A stretch of DNA of 64,000 nt from Megamerina dolium (GCA_963854835.1 OY978525.1:25257253-25321252), one strand, 5' to 3'. Counted from the stretch's first letter, positions 24,120 to 36,860 are shown. Program-made: numbers and translations. The notes: a model not told the origin generated them from the sequence alone.

Positions 24120-24400
24120 AGTTCTACTTTTATCAAGGGTATAATGTATAACCATTAGCTGTATGCCGTATGTGCCGATATTGACATGGTAAAAAGTTGT
24201 AATATACGGGACCCGCTGGAGGATGACGGAGAAGAGGAAGACCCAACCTCCGGTGGAAGGATGAAGTACTTTAAATCCTGTCAAAAATTGGAATTTTTAA
24301 GTAGCGCCAGCTAACAAAGAAAAGAGATGGATGGGAAAATATGCTCAATTCGGTCTAAATCGATCTCTGGTAGTACGTAGGAGGAAGAATTCGAATTCTC
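24120..24400 (+). pseudogene. LINE family X 3' end fragment
   Basis: The plus strand contains ADIDMVK, then RRGRPNLRWKDEVL split by a frameshift, then FGLNR near the end. These are the same blocks and order as in the copy at 5343-5896. The intervening RLRWL block is deleted. Orientation is opposite to the neighbouring fragment at 23.6 kb. Confidence 0.65.
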
Positions 24401-25590
24401 TACTACCTTATGTAGTTGAAATAGCAGCTGTCGGTAAGAATTATGCGACAAAATCGATTAAACTATCTAAATCTAGAAAATATAATATACTTTCTGTTTC
24501 TAGAACCCATGCCTTGCTAAGGCCTCTGCCACATTGACACTGAGGGCACTCTCCGATTTTAAATTGATACTTTCTGTTTCAGTTTCGTATCAAAAGCTAT
24601 CTCAAAATATTTAACTTCAGCAAAGAGAGAGAGGGACACGTTTTTCGCGACGGAAAGCCAATGACAATCAATGTAGGTTTCAACAAGTTGACTAAAAAGT
24701 CGAATAAAATGCATAACGAAGAATCTATTTGAGACTAATTATAAAAAAATATTGGGAATTGAGAACTCATAAAGATTCTTTTGGAATGCAGTAAAACATC
24801 TGAATTGATCTTCTCCCTTTCACGTAGCTATCATCTATCACCAAAAAAATATTAACAAATTGAAATGTTGCAGCAAGACCCATACACAAGGCCCATATGT
24901 ACTTCATTTAAATCAAGTGCGTCTTAGGTTTGAAGGTGATTTTTGAAAGAACCTTTGACGGCACACCACTCGTATTCATCATGAAATTTATAAATGTGTT
25001 AATTGAAAATAATACACTTTTACTCGCGCTGTCGTCGTTACACTCTATAATCATAATAAAGAGGCAGAGAAGAAACTAGAATGTAAATATTTGAATATAC
25101 ATAAACTCGCATGAAACATAATTCATAAACATGAAGAAAAACATTGTCGCTTTTGTTATTATACACTCGTACTTGTGTGCATATAAACATAATGATAAGT
25201 GTGGCATATATTTTAAGCAAAATAAAATGTGCCACGTGTAAAAATTATCAACACATGATGGCTTGAGTGTGTAAATGAGATTGTTGGAATAATATGTATA
25301 TGAATGAATGCAACCAAATGTATGAGTCAACTTTCAAGGATACTATCAAGGACGAAGGATACTTGACATTTTCATACAATTCCTACTGCCTATCATATGC
25401 GTGTCTCTGTGTTAATTTTAATGCAATTTTATATTGAAATTAAAAATAATAATCTAATCTTAATGTAAAATTAAATTATAACAAAATTTTGTCATTTATA
25501 AGCGCGCTGCTAAACTTGAAAATACAAAATTCAAAACAATATGCATTAGATATGAGAATAATGCATATACAAATATTAAATAGTAAAAAA
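24400..25590. other. Intron sequence near the RRM4 exon
   Basis: No gene was recognised. The minus-strand open frames at 25038-25330 are AT-driven and lack splice context. Confidence 0.4.
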
Positions 25591-25596
25591 GCTTAC

Positions 25597-25801
25597 CTTT
25601 ACCCTCAATTGGCAGATGATTGCACTTCATGATGGCCAACACAGCTTGTGAGATATTCGCAAATTCAATGAGACCCGATGAGGAACGCTCTGTTTTCAAT
25701 GGAAATAGTCGTACTGATGTAGTTGGTACCTCTTTAATATTAAATATGCCAACCAATTGATCTTCGGTTAAACCAGGCGGTGTATTGAAAAAGTGCAAAA
25801 T
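25597..25801 (-). CDS. sm: smooth (hnRNP-L homologue), RRM4 exon
   Basis: This 205-nt internal exon encodes most of RRM4 of the smooth/hnRNP-L protein. On the minus strand a TATTTTTAG acceptor precedes ATTTTGCAC, and the exon ends AAAG before the donor GTAAGC. The reading is ILHFFNTPPGLTEDQLVGIF, including the RNP2-like strand ILHFFN, and later ERSSSGLIEF, the RNP1-like strand, ending HLPIEGK plus one base of a Gly codon. It continues in phase with the exon at 16447. The TTG that could be taken as a start is an internal Leu codon. The match to the insect smooth family is very close, so this is a functional, constrained exon. Confidence 0.96.
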
Positions 25802-25887
25802 CTAAAAATACAAAAAAAAAAAAAGATGAAATACATTTAATACAGATAAAATTTAAATATATAATATGCTCATATACAATAACTTAC
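25802..25887 (-). other. sm: Short sm intron (86 bp)
   Basis: On the minus strand the donor is GTAAGTTATTG at 25887 and the acceptor TTTTTAG ends at 25802. It is a phase-0 intron between the RRM3-linker exon and the RRM4 exon. Its size is typical of short fly introns, in contrast to the neighbouring introns of 9 kb and possibly more than 37 kb. Confidence 0.95.
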
Positions 25888-26163
25888 CTTACTCGGTGGT
25901 TGGATACGATTTTTGCTTGCTTGTGCCGGTGATAAAAATCGATTATTCTTTGAGCCAGTATACTCTTTAAAACTTGGTGTATGATCGGGTAATAAAAATG
26001 GATTAATCACTTCCGATAGGAAATTCTGTTTCGAGAATGCAATCTGTATTTTACCACCATTACCGACAGGAATGTTGTTCAAATGTTGTACACAACGTTC
26101 AACAGCAACCGAATCGCCCATTTGTACCATGGCGGTGCCTTCTTTGGTTTTTAAGAATTTAAT
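25888..26163 (-). CDS. sm: smooth (hnRNP-L homologue), RRM3-linker exon
   Basis: This 276-nt exon encodes exactly 92 codons with phase 0 at both ends. On the minus strand it is preceded by a CATTTTAG acceptor and followed by GTAAGT. It starts IKFLKTKEGTAMVQMGDSVA, the middle of RRM3 with its RNP1-like KEGTAMVQM strand. It continues through QHLNNIPVG and KIQIAFSKQNFLSEVINPF, the end of RRM3. The linker runs through FKEYTGSKNNRFLSP and ends NRIQPPSK, just before the RRM4 exon. The first half of RRM3, RRM1-2 and the N-terminus are encoded upstream (higher coordinates) and were not found in this window. Smooth family members bind RNA and act in pre-mRNA processing; mutants of the Drosophila gene affect muscle, feeding and axon development. 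Confidence 0.96.
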
Positions 26164-26589
26164 CTAAAATGAGATGAATTAAAAAAAAAAATGTTAATTG
26201 AGACAAACACTATTAAAATGTTTCAATAAAATGTAAAGTTTTAACAGATATTGTGTGAGAGAGATGATATCTAGCTATTATTGAAATATCAAATTTGTCT
26301 TGCATACTTTTAGGCGGAATATTTTAATATTTATTCAAGCACTATATTTCAATGTTTTCTTTTATAATTAATTCTAAAAATTATTTTTATGGGATGTCGA
26401 GTTAACAGAGATCGAATTTCACCTGTTCCTAAAAAAATGGAGTCTGTGCCAAATCTCTAAGGCCTAGGTCAAATGTGACGGGAATGTGAAATATTGTGAC
26501 AAGAATAAGATTCGAAAAGTCATGGAGTAGGTCAAACCTGAGCTTAAAATCCCGGTGTCTCTTCCTGTGGTGACTAAAATTTGAATTTT

Positions 26590-27250
26590 ATTACACATAC
26601 CGATAGTATACTAAGTCTATGGAGGGAACACATCTCCAAATTACTAAATACGGACGCAATAGGGCGCTCATAATTAGGCTAAAGAACAATAAGGCTGCAT
26701 GTGCTGATGGTCTGCCTGCCGAATCGTATAAGACCGGAGGCGCTGAGTTGATTTTCTGCTTCCACCAGCTCTTAAACAGAATACGGTTAAACGAATGATT
26801 GGAATCTTAGAGCTCTCTGCCCATACATAAGGAAGGAGACCTCACAAGGGTCACATGATTTGTATATTTACCATAGTGTGAAAGAAAGTACTGTGTAAAA
26901 GAACTAAACCTAAGCTCAATGATGACCTTATTGGATCTTTTAAGTGTCTGCATGCTTAATAAATCCGTGAGAGCAGTGAGTGCAGATTACTCTAAAATGA
27001 AAAGAAGGACGCATTGAAGAGATTTTACGGCAGACGACGGCAATAAGAAGAAGCTCTCTCGAAAACTACAATACATTTTACATGGACAATTTGCACTTTA
27101 GAAAAGAAAATGCTTGGAGTTTTCGAAAATAAAATCCTATTTAAGATCTTTAGATCTGTTTCCGTCAATGGCGAGTACGGAATAAGGTACAAGCACGAGT
27201 TGTTTGTGGCTGAGCTGCTTCGGTCATTTCGAACGACTGAAAGCATACAC
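26590..27250 (+). pseudogene. LINE family X reverse-transcriptase remnant
   Basis: The plus strand reads RLKNNKAACADGLPAESYKT then GGAELIFCFHQLLNRI and LPIHKEGD, the N-terminal reverse-transcriptase blocks of endonuclease-type LINEs (normally KAxGxDGxPAExxK and CPIxKKGD). Farther on, near 27110-27210, are KILFKIFRSVSVNGEYGIRY and KHELF, matching the C-terminal blocks of the 5.3-kb copy. The catalytic YxDD palm section between them is deleted. Stops and frameshifts are frequent. Confidence 0.75.
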
Positions 27251-28042
27251 TCTTCAGCAATTTGAAGCCGAAAATGATGTTTTAACTATAAATCGAAAAT
27301 GTTTGGGTCTTAAGAGCTTTTTAATCATAGTTTTAGGTTGTACTCAACCCAACAATATTGACTTGACGACTTGAAAAGTTAATTGAGTTTTTTCTTTCAC
27401 AGCACAATGTTATTTGCAAAATTCGTCGAGGTGCAGAAAAACGAATAAATCAAAAATTATGTTCATCACATTTTGATTGCTGCCACCTCCACTTTTTGCA
27501 TTATACAATGTGACAAAAATGTGTCAAAAATAAAGGCGAAGAGTAAACTTTTTTCAAATCCCATCGAATCCTAAAATCTCAAGGTATTTTTCATCATTAC
27601 ATCTGGGAAGTTTTCCATATTTTCAGCCCCCAAACATATGTTGAAATATTTTATTGCTATAACAACTCAAAAGAATGGACACAAACGATCTTTTAGGTCC
27701 CAGTGTCAGCTCTTTGGAGCAACCTACTACAGTTAAATTATTATTAACGTAATTGAATTGTGTTGTGGAATCAAATGTCTTAAATATTGTGAATTGATTT
27801 GCGAGACATTATTGTCAATCTAATCCTCAGGTGACTTCCTGTCTTATGTTTTGTTCAACATATTGTCTGAAGACAATAACTAAAAATGTTCCAAATTTCC
27901 CAAATATGGATTTGGATCTTTAAGAATGACATGGACCATTTGGAGCAAAATTTTTAATTTTTTAAGGTCGAACGAAAAAAGTCTTGAAATTTTGTTCTAC
28001 GAACGGAATATGTGGCAATGTGTTAATCCATACTTTACTTTA
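27250..28042. other. Intron sequence, nothing recognised
   Basis: No coding or repeat signal was seen. Confidence 0.4.
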
Positions 28043-28568
28043 TAGCCTAGACAGACGGCAGCGTTAATCCGGATTACCGGCGTACTTAATACGAATAAAA
28101 TATTAACCTGACAGACGGCAGTATTGTGGATTAACTAAACGGCTGATTGCTGTTTTATTAGGTCTGCTCACTTACATTACTATCTCTATCAATTTCTGTC
28201 AGCTGTCACTCTCGATATGAGAAAATCTACAAGAAGTACGTGAACTGAAAACTATCAGAAACTTGTAAATTGGCATTCACAGTTCGTAATTGACAGCTGG
28301 ATTTATTTGTTCGCCAACGCTTTTCATGTTGAAAACTGTTAACAATTGTTGAAAGTTTTTTGTTAGCGAACACACCTAATATTTTGTAAAATGGATCGAG
28401 AAAAATTCACAATAGACAATTTTTCGCAGTGTTGCCATCGCAAATTGCCCTAATCCTCTTTTATTTTGAGAATTAACTCAGAGTTATTGCGGATTAGCTG
28501 CAGCTAATGCCCGAGATAATTCGAATTAACTTGGTAATCCGGAATTAGGCTGCCGTCAGTCTAGGCTA
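28043..28568. mobile_element. MITE-like element with about 45-bp terminal inverted repeats
   Basis: The left end reads TAGCCTAGACAGACGGCAGC and the complement of the right end reads TAGCCTAGACTGACGGCAGC. Both continue as an AATCCGGATTACC-like block about 25 bp in. A second copy of GACAGACGGCAGTATTGTGG lies at about 28111-28130. It is 526 bp long and lacks coding capacity. The flanks offer only TA or TTA as a candidate duplication, so the superfamily is undetermined. Confidence 0.75.
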
Positions 28569-28569
28569 T

Positions 28570-29997
28570 TACACTTTAATATATTGAGTGAATATCCCAA
28601 TACTTTAATCGACTTGTAGTACGTATGGATTGGCATATAAAACATGCTGTCATCACCAATGCAATTTGTCACATCGATAAAACACACTCAGACACATGAA
28701 GGAAAGAAAATTCATTTATTTGATCAACGTGACATTTATACATAATAATATGGTAAAGATGTTACGACATATTGTATTTATTTGTTTGGAAAAGTATTTT
28801 TTAAAATAGGATTACTATTTGTGTAACATTTACCAATTGATGATTGAAGGGGAAAATAAAATTAAATTTGATCTAACCACATCACCACAAAAGAAAATTG
28901 AAATAAATTAAATTATTAGTGACATATAAGCACATGTGCTCGTACAAGTGTGTGGATGGATGATGGAGTTATGCAAGTACGTATGCTGTACAATACAGTT
29001 AGTTGGAGTACAATTTTTTATAAAAAAAAAAATGCTGCAGCTTACTTTGACGATTGTACGATTACAACATGCCCTATGGGTATTGTGATATATAGAGTGA
29101 CAATGTTGTTAGAAAAATGGTATAAAGCGACGGTCACGTGTTAAACTTTTGTTGCTGCTCAATGTCTCTTTTATTCGTGTACTTTCAAGGCAACGCTTTA
29201 ATTTTGAAAATGTAAAAGAAAAGTCTATCAAATACATGCAAAATGTCCCGAGTGTACAACAGTTTTTTTCTAATTCTATTCCTACATACTTTTTGGCTAC
29301 GTGCTTTCTTCATACTACATATGTATAAGTGATGTGTACCTACATATTGCCATCATGTAGTATACGTGAAAGCATTCAAGTAAACTGCGCTAACACCGCC
29401 AACAGCAAAATACAAACAAAATTTGAGGCGAAAATTTCTTTCAAAATTCAATTGAAATGTTTGTAATTTTGTGAAAAAAGAATGAGCAGCATGTAGACGA
29501 TGATGAAAGTTGACGCATGCAAATTGAATTGATCAGATGTAACTAAAGTAATAAGTACGACTAGTATGTAGTATTAGATTCAAAGTATTTTTGCAGATAG
29601 TAGCTACGTAAACGTGTTGAAAGGAAACTACAGTAAAATTCAATTGGAGTACGAGTTTAGAAAATAAAAAAATTTTCAGTTAGATGCTATTCTTAGCAAT
29701 ACGAGATGCTATGGATGACTTTATAAAATGTTGATGGAATTTTAGCATCTATTGCCATTTCAAAAACTGGCTAAATTTTAATACCAAGATTTTAATAGAA
29801 GATCGACCAAGGTTCCTTGAAGTCTCAAACACCAAATATTTAGTTTTTTTTTTAAAAATATTTGGAGCATTTTTGGCAGAAAATATCCACACTAACTCAA
29901 AAGGGTGATCTATAATGGTTTAATATTAGCATGAAATTATTATTATTTATTTATGAAAAAGCATATATAACATTTGTAGTATATATTCAAATAGTTA
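28570..29997. other. Intron sequence, nothing recognised
   Basis: The region is AT-rich. The frame at 28950-29144 has no domain or splice support. Confidence 0.4.
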
Positions 29998-29999
29998 TA

Positions 30000-31304
30000 A
30001 AGGGTTATCCATTTCGCGGTTTCAAAAGTATAGGGCTAGAATTCGACATCTCTCAAACTGAGTTGTTAAAACAATTTCTTTCTTTTTCAGTTCAAAGTCT
30101 GACATTTGCGAAAATGGATCGCTTAACTATCGTACAACGCATTAAAATTGTAAAAACCTACTACAAAAATGGTGATTCTGCCACAGCCACATATCGTGCT
30201 TTAAGAGGAGATTATGGTTTACATAATCGTCCAACTACGCAAGCAATTGGCAAAATTGTAAAGAAATATGAAGAGACTGGATCGGTTACAGATATTGTAA
30301 GGCCTGCGCATCATCGTTTCGCTCGTACCACCGAAAATATCGCTGCTGTAAGTGAAAGTGTTGCCGAATACCCGAATGTGTCGATTCCTCGTCGTTCTCA
30401 GGAATTAGGACTGTCTTACGGCACATTATGGCGTATTTTGCATTTGGATCTACACCTACATCCATATAAAATCCAGCTCACACAACAACTGACGCCAGCT
30501 GACCATTCACAACGTCGTAGATACGTCGAATGGGTGCTTGAACAACAGGCGGTGGACGGCGATTTTTCGAACAAAATTTTCTTCAGCGACGAAGCACATT
30601 TCTCACTCGGTGGGTATGTTAACAAACAAAATTGTCATATTTGGGGTTCTGAGAATCCTCAAGTAATTGAAGAGAGGCCATTACATCCACAAAAAGTCAC
30701 TGCTTGGTGCGTTCTTTGGTCCGGAGGTGTAATTGGACCTTACTTCTTCGAAAACGACGATGGAACGATTGTCACCGTCAATTCGGAGCGTTATGGTCAT
30801 ATGATAACAGACTTTTTTTTGCCTGCTATTGAAGAATACGACTTAGAGAATATGTGATTTCAACAAGACGGTGCCACATGCCACACAACTCGAGCGAATA
30901 TGGCTTTATTGCAAGAGAAATTTTCTGGCCGCGTAATTTCTCGTCGTGGCGATATCAAGTGGCCACCAAGATCATGCGATTTGGCACCGCTTGACTTTTT
31001 TTTGTGGGGCTACGCGAAAGACCGTGTTTATGCAGATAAACCTTCAACTCTTGAGCACCTAAAAACAAACATTCGTCACGTTATGGCTGAGATACCGCCC
31101 AATATGTGTCAAAAAGTGGTCGAAAATTACCTCAAAAGAATCGATGCTTGCAACAATTCGCGTGATGGTCATTTAAATGATGTAGTATTTCACACATAAT
31201 GTCAACGTTTAAACTTTATAATAAAAAAGAAATATCATGATAAAAAATATTTTATATGTGTTTTATTTACATTTACTTTTGAAACCGCAAAATGGATAAC
31301 CCTT
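30000..31304 (+). mobile_element. Nearly intact DD41D Tc1/mariner element
   Basis: The element is 1305 bp, flanked by TA at 29998-29999 and 31305-31306. Terminal inverted repeats begin AAGGGTTATCCATTTCGCGG on the left and AAGGGTTATCCATTTTGCGG on the right (complement), and remain matched for about 30 bp with one mismatch. The TIRs and single-lesion transposase indicate a recent insertion. The TA target site and D-D-(41)-D spacing place it in the DD41D group of the Tc1/mariner superfamily, which includes the tephritid rosa elements; closeness to rosa itself is not tested. Confidence 0.9.
30114..31199 (+). pseudogene. DD41D transposase with one nonsense codon
   Basis: The frame runs 362 codons from the ATG at 30114 to the TAA ending at 31199. 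It is broken only by TGA at 30855-30857 (codon 248), where related proteins have Trp before FQQDGA. The N-terminus, MDRLTIVQRIKIVKTYYKNG, is a helix-turn-helix of the DUF4817 type. A second DNA-binding helix region follows, with SIPRRSQELGLSYGTLWRIL. Catalytic Asp residues are at about 159 (FFSDEAHF), 252 (QQDGA) and 294 (DLAPLD), with 41 residues between the last two. The truncated product would lack two of the three catalytic residues. An upstream in-frame extension to 29931 lies largely outside the TIR and is not part of the gene. Confidence 0.92.
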
Positions 31305-31439
31305 TATTACCATTGGAGCCAGTTGGTAAACTTGGAACAATTGTAAGGTAAAGATGATGCAGAAATAATTCAAAAATTTTTATTTCAGTAACTTCGAAAA
31401 TTGTAGGATGTAGAGATGTATGATATGGTACTTTACGAG

Positions 31440-33380
31440 AGATAAATAGATATTGTAAGTTCGAAAAAAACTTACTTTTGTATAAGAAGTCGATGTGGTT
31501 TTCATTCGATAACGCCCATTTTCAAAAATATAAATATTTCGTTAATAAAAATAATTATATCCGCCGAGTTTCAGTCTTATAATTTAATATTTTCGAGCAC
31601 AAAGCCTGCAAAAATACATTGAAATCACTTTTTTGTATGGGAGGTAGGTGTGGTTTTTCTTTGATAACGCCTATTTTTAAATATATTCATTTCTTGATAA
31701 ACATAATCATATGTGGCAAGTTTCAGTTCTTTAACTTAATATTTTCACGGACAAAGCCTGCAAAAATGCATTCGAAATCATACTTTTGTATGGGAAGTAG
31801 GCGTGGTTTTTCTTTAATAATGTCTATTTTTAAATATATTCATTTATTGATAAAAATAATCATATGTGGCAAGTTTGAGTCCTAGAATTTAATATTTTCG
31901 GACACAAAGCCCGCAAAAATACATTCAAAGTCATATTTTTCTATGGGAGGTGAGCATTCGATTACACCTATTTTCAAATGTATTCGTTCGATGATAAAAA
32001 TACACGTAAGTCCTATAGCTTAATAATTTCGTGCACAAAGCCTGCAAAAATACATTCGAAATCATACTTTTGTATGGCAGGTAGGCGTAGCTTTCATTCG
32101 ATTACGCCTATTTTCAAACATAATCGTTTGATGATAAAAATACACATATATGGCGGCTTTCAGCCATATAGCTTAATAATTTCGTTCGCAAAACCTAAAA
32201 ATTATGTTCGAAATCATACTTTTATATGGGAGATAGGCCTGCATTTCATTCGATAGCGTTGATTTTTAAATATCTGCGTTCGAAGACAAAAATAATCCTA
32301 TGTGTTGAGTTTCAGTCCTGCAGCTCAATATTTTCGCACACCAAGCCTACAAAACCACATTCGAAAACATATTTTTGTATAGGAGGTAGGCGTGATTTTA
32401 ACTCGATTGCATCCATCTGATCATTATTCAATACATCCAATACATCTGGGCATTAGTAAATATGATCTAATAAATAGAGTTTCAGCTCCATAGCTTTGCA
32501 ATTTCCTGCGTAAAGTGTAAAAAATATATTCGAAAACCTATTTGTATTGGAGGTACGCATGGTTTACATTTGTTTCAGTACATTCTCACATACCTCAAAC
32601 AATTAGTAAATATAATCGTACGAGTATGAATCGAATTTCAGTTTGATAACTATATTTTTTCGTACTGAAAATTTGAAGAAATACATTCGAAAACATACTT
32701 TTGTATGTCAGGTAGGCGTGGTTTTCTACCGATTCAGCCCATTTTTAAACATGTCCAATAATTAGGAAATATAATCCTACGCATTGAGTTTCAGCTTGCT
32801 AACTAAATGTTTTCATACTGAAAATGTGAAAACATGTATTCGAAAACATATTTTTGTATTGTATTTGCCCCTTGAAAATTAATAAGAATTATTGTAAATA
32901 GCAAATTTAGCTTCATATCGTTATATTTTAGTGCAGGAAATGTAAAAACATATATTCGAAAACAAGCTCTTGTATGTGAGATAAATGTGTTTTTAATCGG
33001 ATTTCGCTTATTTTCACATAATTATAATAGTTGGGAAATATAATCATATGTACCATTATTGCATCTTGATAAATTTATATTTTCGTACAGAAAAAGTGAA
33101 AAAACGTATTCGAAAACATATTTTTGTATGAGAGGTATGGGTAGTTTTCAATCAATTCAGTCCATTTTTAAATTCGTGACTTAATTAATAGATATAATTG
33201 ATAGTAACAAATTTCAGCTTGATTGCTTTTATATTCTTGTACTTTAAATGTGAAAATATCCATTCGAAAACATACTTTTGTATCGGAGGTTGGTGTGCAT
33301 TTTATACGATTACGATTAAACTGCCGCAAGATCCTACTTATATTGTCTAACTTAAAATGGCAGATATTTTGTAACATTAC
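31440..33380 (+). repeat. Family A tandem array, block 1 (plus orientation)
   Basis: About 13 units have a period near 150 bp. Each has ATTCGAAA(A)CATACTTTTG, TATGGGAGGTAGGCGTGG, TTTTCATTCGATTACGCC, ATTTTTAAATAT and a GAGTTTCAGTC..TATAGCTTAATATTTTCG segment. Anchors lie near 31479, 31630, 31784, 31932, 32064, 32215, 32367, 32537, 32694, 32846, 33117 and 33268. The first six or so units are the more similar ones. Short frames that repeat the same peptide across units (such as KSYFCMGGR) reflect repeat periodicity near a multiple of three, not a protein. Confidence 0.85.
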
Positions 33381-36200
33381 TTTTTCACATATTCTGTTTC
33401 AAGGGTCTTTTAAAAACATTTCCATGGCAAATTTCAAATATTCGACTAATTGCCAACCACTAGAAAGTAAAATATTTGTTCTTCAGAAAAAATAATTTCT
33501 ATTGAGTTAGTCACTGCAATTTTATGGATAAAAGTCTCATGAATTAATCATCATGTCATGCCACAACATTTTCTAGGTAAATATCAAGACACAAATGCAT
33601 TTGTATACATAATATTTGTAGTTATAGAAGCGCACATATTTGCACGATGAATCAATAAGTTGTAAGTATGCGTATAGACAACGTTCCTAGAACTCAGTGG
33701 GAAAATAAATAATGTAATAATACAAATTTACTGAAGAAGTCTTTGAAGAAATGGGATTTGTGATGCGAATTTGTATTGTATTCAATTTTAATTTAAAAAA
33801 TTAAAAAATCTATGTGCATATACTCAGATATCCTAATCTAAAGCTTCATAGAGAAGTTGCTTTATCTCTTCGCCTACCATTGCTGACATTTTCCAACTGG
33901 TAAGAATGCATTCGTATAATACAAATACATTAAATGCATAAAAGTATGCAATGGAAAAATGTAAATAAATACAAATACACATTGAAATAAATATATGACA
34001 ATAAAATGTTTATAGTCAACAAGCTGCATATATAGGAGATGTGGTCAAAATGTGCAAAGTATTAATTTTATTCGAAATAAATAAATTTCGAAAATATTTT
34101 GACGTTAAATTTTGGCTTTAAATGAAAATATTCCTTGCCGAATTTTAGAAGAATTTTCTTAAAATCGTTTTTTGCAATAAACTATTCTATCAGAAGCTGC
34201 TATGAAAATTTTTTTCATTCTTCTGTAAAATATTGATATTGCCACTTATCACATTTATACCGCAGCTCCTTCATATGTATACGTTTATATATGTAGCATG
34301 AGAGCATATAAACATTTATTGTGCACTTAATGCTTCTTTTGTATACATAAAGTGCTGGAGTAGAAACATATGCCTACATATATATATGTACTATAACAAC
34401 AGCATAAAGGGCAACACCATCTTCAGCTGCCTACTAACAAACATTACAGCCATTACAATACAATACAAACTTACCCATTAGTTTATATACGCATACAATT
34501 GCATATGGAGGCATCATACACACATACACACACACACACATGTGTTTATTTATGTATATTAAAATATGTGACCTCTTGAGCCACCCGTTTATATACCATT
34601 ATATTTTATGCATCATCATGTGAGTGAGTATTGCTACTGCATTACGAATACTTCAGTGGCGCAACAATTTCCTTAGGGAAACAAGCACACTGCACATACA
34701 TAGGTCGATGTGTTGTAGCAGAGCCAACAACAAAATCACAATAATAATATAATAAAACAGCAGAAGCACACACACACACACACACGTGTGAACATGTGTA
34801 CAATATATTATACAACATGTGTTGCATACATGCAGTAGCATTGCTATGTAGTAGTGCGATTATCAACAATGTAAGCGTGAGTGTGTGTATGTGCAATGCA
34901 CATGTGAGAAGTGGCATATGTGAATAACAGGATTTTCCTCCTGAAATTCTCAACATCTACACTCTCACTACACTCTGTAACACCTTCCACTTAATCATAG
35001 TCATTAAACCCGTCCTATCATCATTCAGCACAGATATTCAGTAACATATTCACATCTCATGCTAAAGCAATTAATATTATTTTGTACTTGTGTGAAATAC
35101 TCGTACAATAAAAAAAAAATAAAGGAAAAGATACTAAAAGAGTAGAGAAACTATCATCACACGCAAACCAACTTCAAACTAATGAGTTGGGTTTTAATTA
35201 ATTTATTTTTTTTCACATTTATATACATGATTTTGTATTTTTTTTTCTTTACAAATTCAATTATACAATAGCAACAAAAACAATAACAAAAAATTAACAA
35301 TCTGTGTGTAAATGTTCATATGTGTAGTATATTGTATGGTTGCACCTACGACATACTCGTATGCTCGCAAGTGTTTAATTTCCATTTCCATTGCATAACT
35401 TTAGGCGCGTGCTATTTTCAAGTACTTATATACAATATACACATACTTAGTTATTGTAGCACTTTATACTTTAACACTACATATTCGTATGTATGCACGT
35501 ATAAATGCATCCATCTGCATATTTTCAACTCATAGATACAAGCAATTATATAAGTTTGTTAGTGATGCAATCAATGCTCATGGTATATGTACGTACATCC
35601 ATGCACGCATGTAGGTGTGAGTGAAAACTTTCATAGAGCGCGTAGGAGGAATGCAAGTATGCAGAATATTATAGGTTGATATGGAAGAGTTAAAAAGTTG
35701 ATGAATTCATGCGATTTGGGTTGGATCTCCATCTATACAAAAAAAAAGATGTTGCAAATGTCCACCCCTTAATGAGAGTTCATTTGAATCACATTAAAGA
35801 CTCACAAAACAGATGTTGTTATAAAAACCTTCACAACATTTAGAGGTCGATTTGCAGAAATGATAGATTATTGAAGAGGTCTAGATGATCTCTAAATTCT
35901 TTTCATAGTTATCAATATGCTCAGAAGATCCATTCTGCTAGTGAACTCATTAACTTAGAATTGTACCAGCATAATATGTTGTTCAATAAAGCTAGAAATC
36001 AAAATAGAAATGACCCGAATTATTGTATATACTGATTGGACTGAACTGGACCTGAGCGGGTATTTGAGTTCATATTATATCATTTTAATCACATCAAATT
36101 CGTTCCAGTTTTATTTTCGAAGTAAATTTTTTGATGACTAGACTCTTTGACGACCAGAATTTAACCAAATGGTCTGCATTTAAACTAGTTTTTTATGATT
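33380..36200. other. Intron sequence with CA microsatellites
   Basis: (CA)n tracts lie at about 34519-34538 and 34767-34785, next to TATATGTA-rich stretches. No gene was recognised. Confidence 0.4.
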
Positions 36201-36860
36201 TCACTCACTGGTGGGCATTATTTAATCCAATGGTGAGCAAGTTACCACAAAAATGCCATAATCTTACAAAAAACTAATTTCAGTAACATTTTTTAGGTCT
36301 AAATAGTCTAGTTTAACCCATTAGTGACCGAGATATCATAAACCTAACACAATATACCAGCATTTTCGTTTAATCTAGATTTTCCAAATAAATTTACTAT
36401 GACTTAGTTCATTGGTGACCATGATTTAATCTATTTTGGCCATGCTTTAACCCATTATTTACCAAAAGAGTATAAAACTGATTTAGTTCAATATTCCATA
36501 GAAATATGTGTCAGCTATACACCTTCAATGAAATTTTTCTATGATTATCAAATTAGGTGACCATGATTTAACCTATTGGTGGCCAAGATTTAACCTATCG
36601 GTGACATAAGCATGACGGAACACATAAAACTAGCGTAATCTTCCACAAAATTCGTTTTAACTATACCTTTTATGCAATTTTTATAACGATTAATCCTATT
36701 GGTGACCAACATAGCATAAACCCAACACAGTCATCTATCAAAATTATTCCACCTATAATTTTTAAGTAAATTTTTTAATATGTAGCCCATTTGTGACCAT
36801 GATTTAACCTAATTGTGACCAATAACTAAACCTAATTTAATTTTTCACCAAACAAGTAAA
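36200..36860 (+). repeat. Tandem repeat family C, period about 110-130 bp
   Basis: About five units contain GTTTAACCCATTGGTGACC, often followed by AAGATATCATAAACCTAACA and a TTTTTAAGTAAATTTTT-like block. Anchors lie near 36212, 36313, 36405, 36560, 36695 and 36790. The array is unrelated by eye to families A and B. Confidence 0.6.

Larger units (their letters stand above)
16448..25596 (-). other. sm: sm intron between RRM4 exons (about 9.15 kb)
   Basis: It is bounded on the minus strand by a GTAAGC donor at 25596-25591 and a TAG acceptor at 16450-16448, and is a phase-1 intron inside RRM4. It contains a GATTAAT array, three SINE copies, a deleted mariner, a family B tandem array and LINE fragments, all listed separately. 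Confidence 0.9.

Noticed and set aside
31619..32420. Repeated peptides such as KSYFCMGGR in plus frames
   Set aside because: They arise from translation of the family A tandem repeat. Stops and frame changes differ between units.
34642..34956. 104-codon minus-strand frame with Cys-Val repeats
   Set aside because: It is driven by a CA microsatellite.
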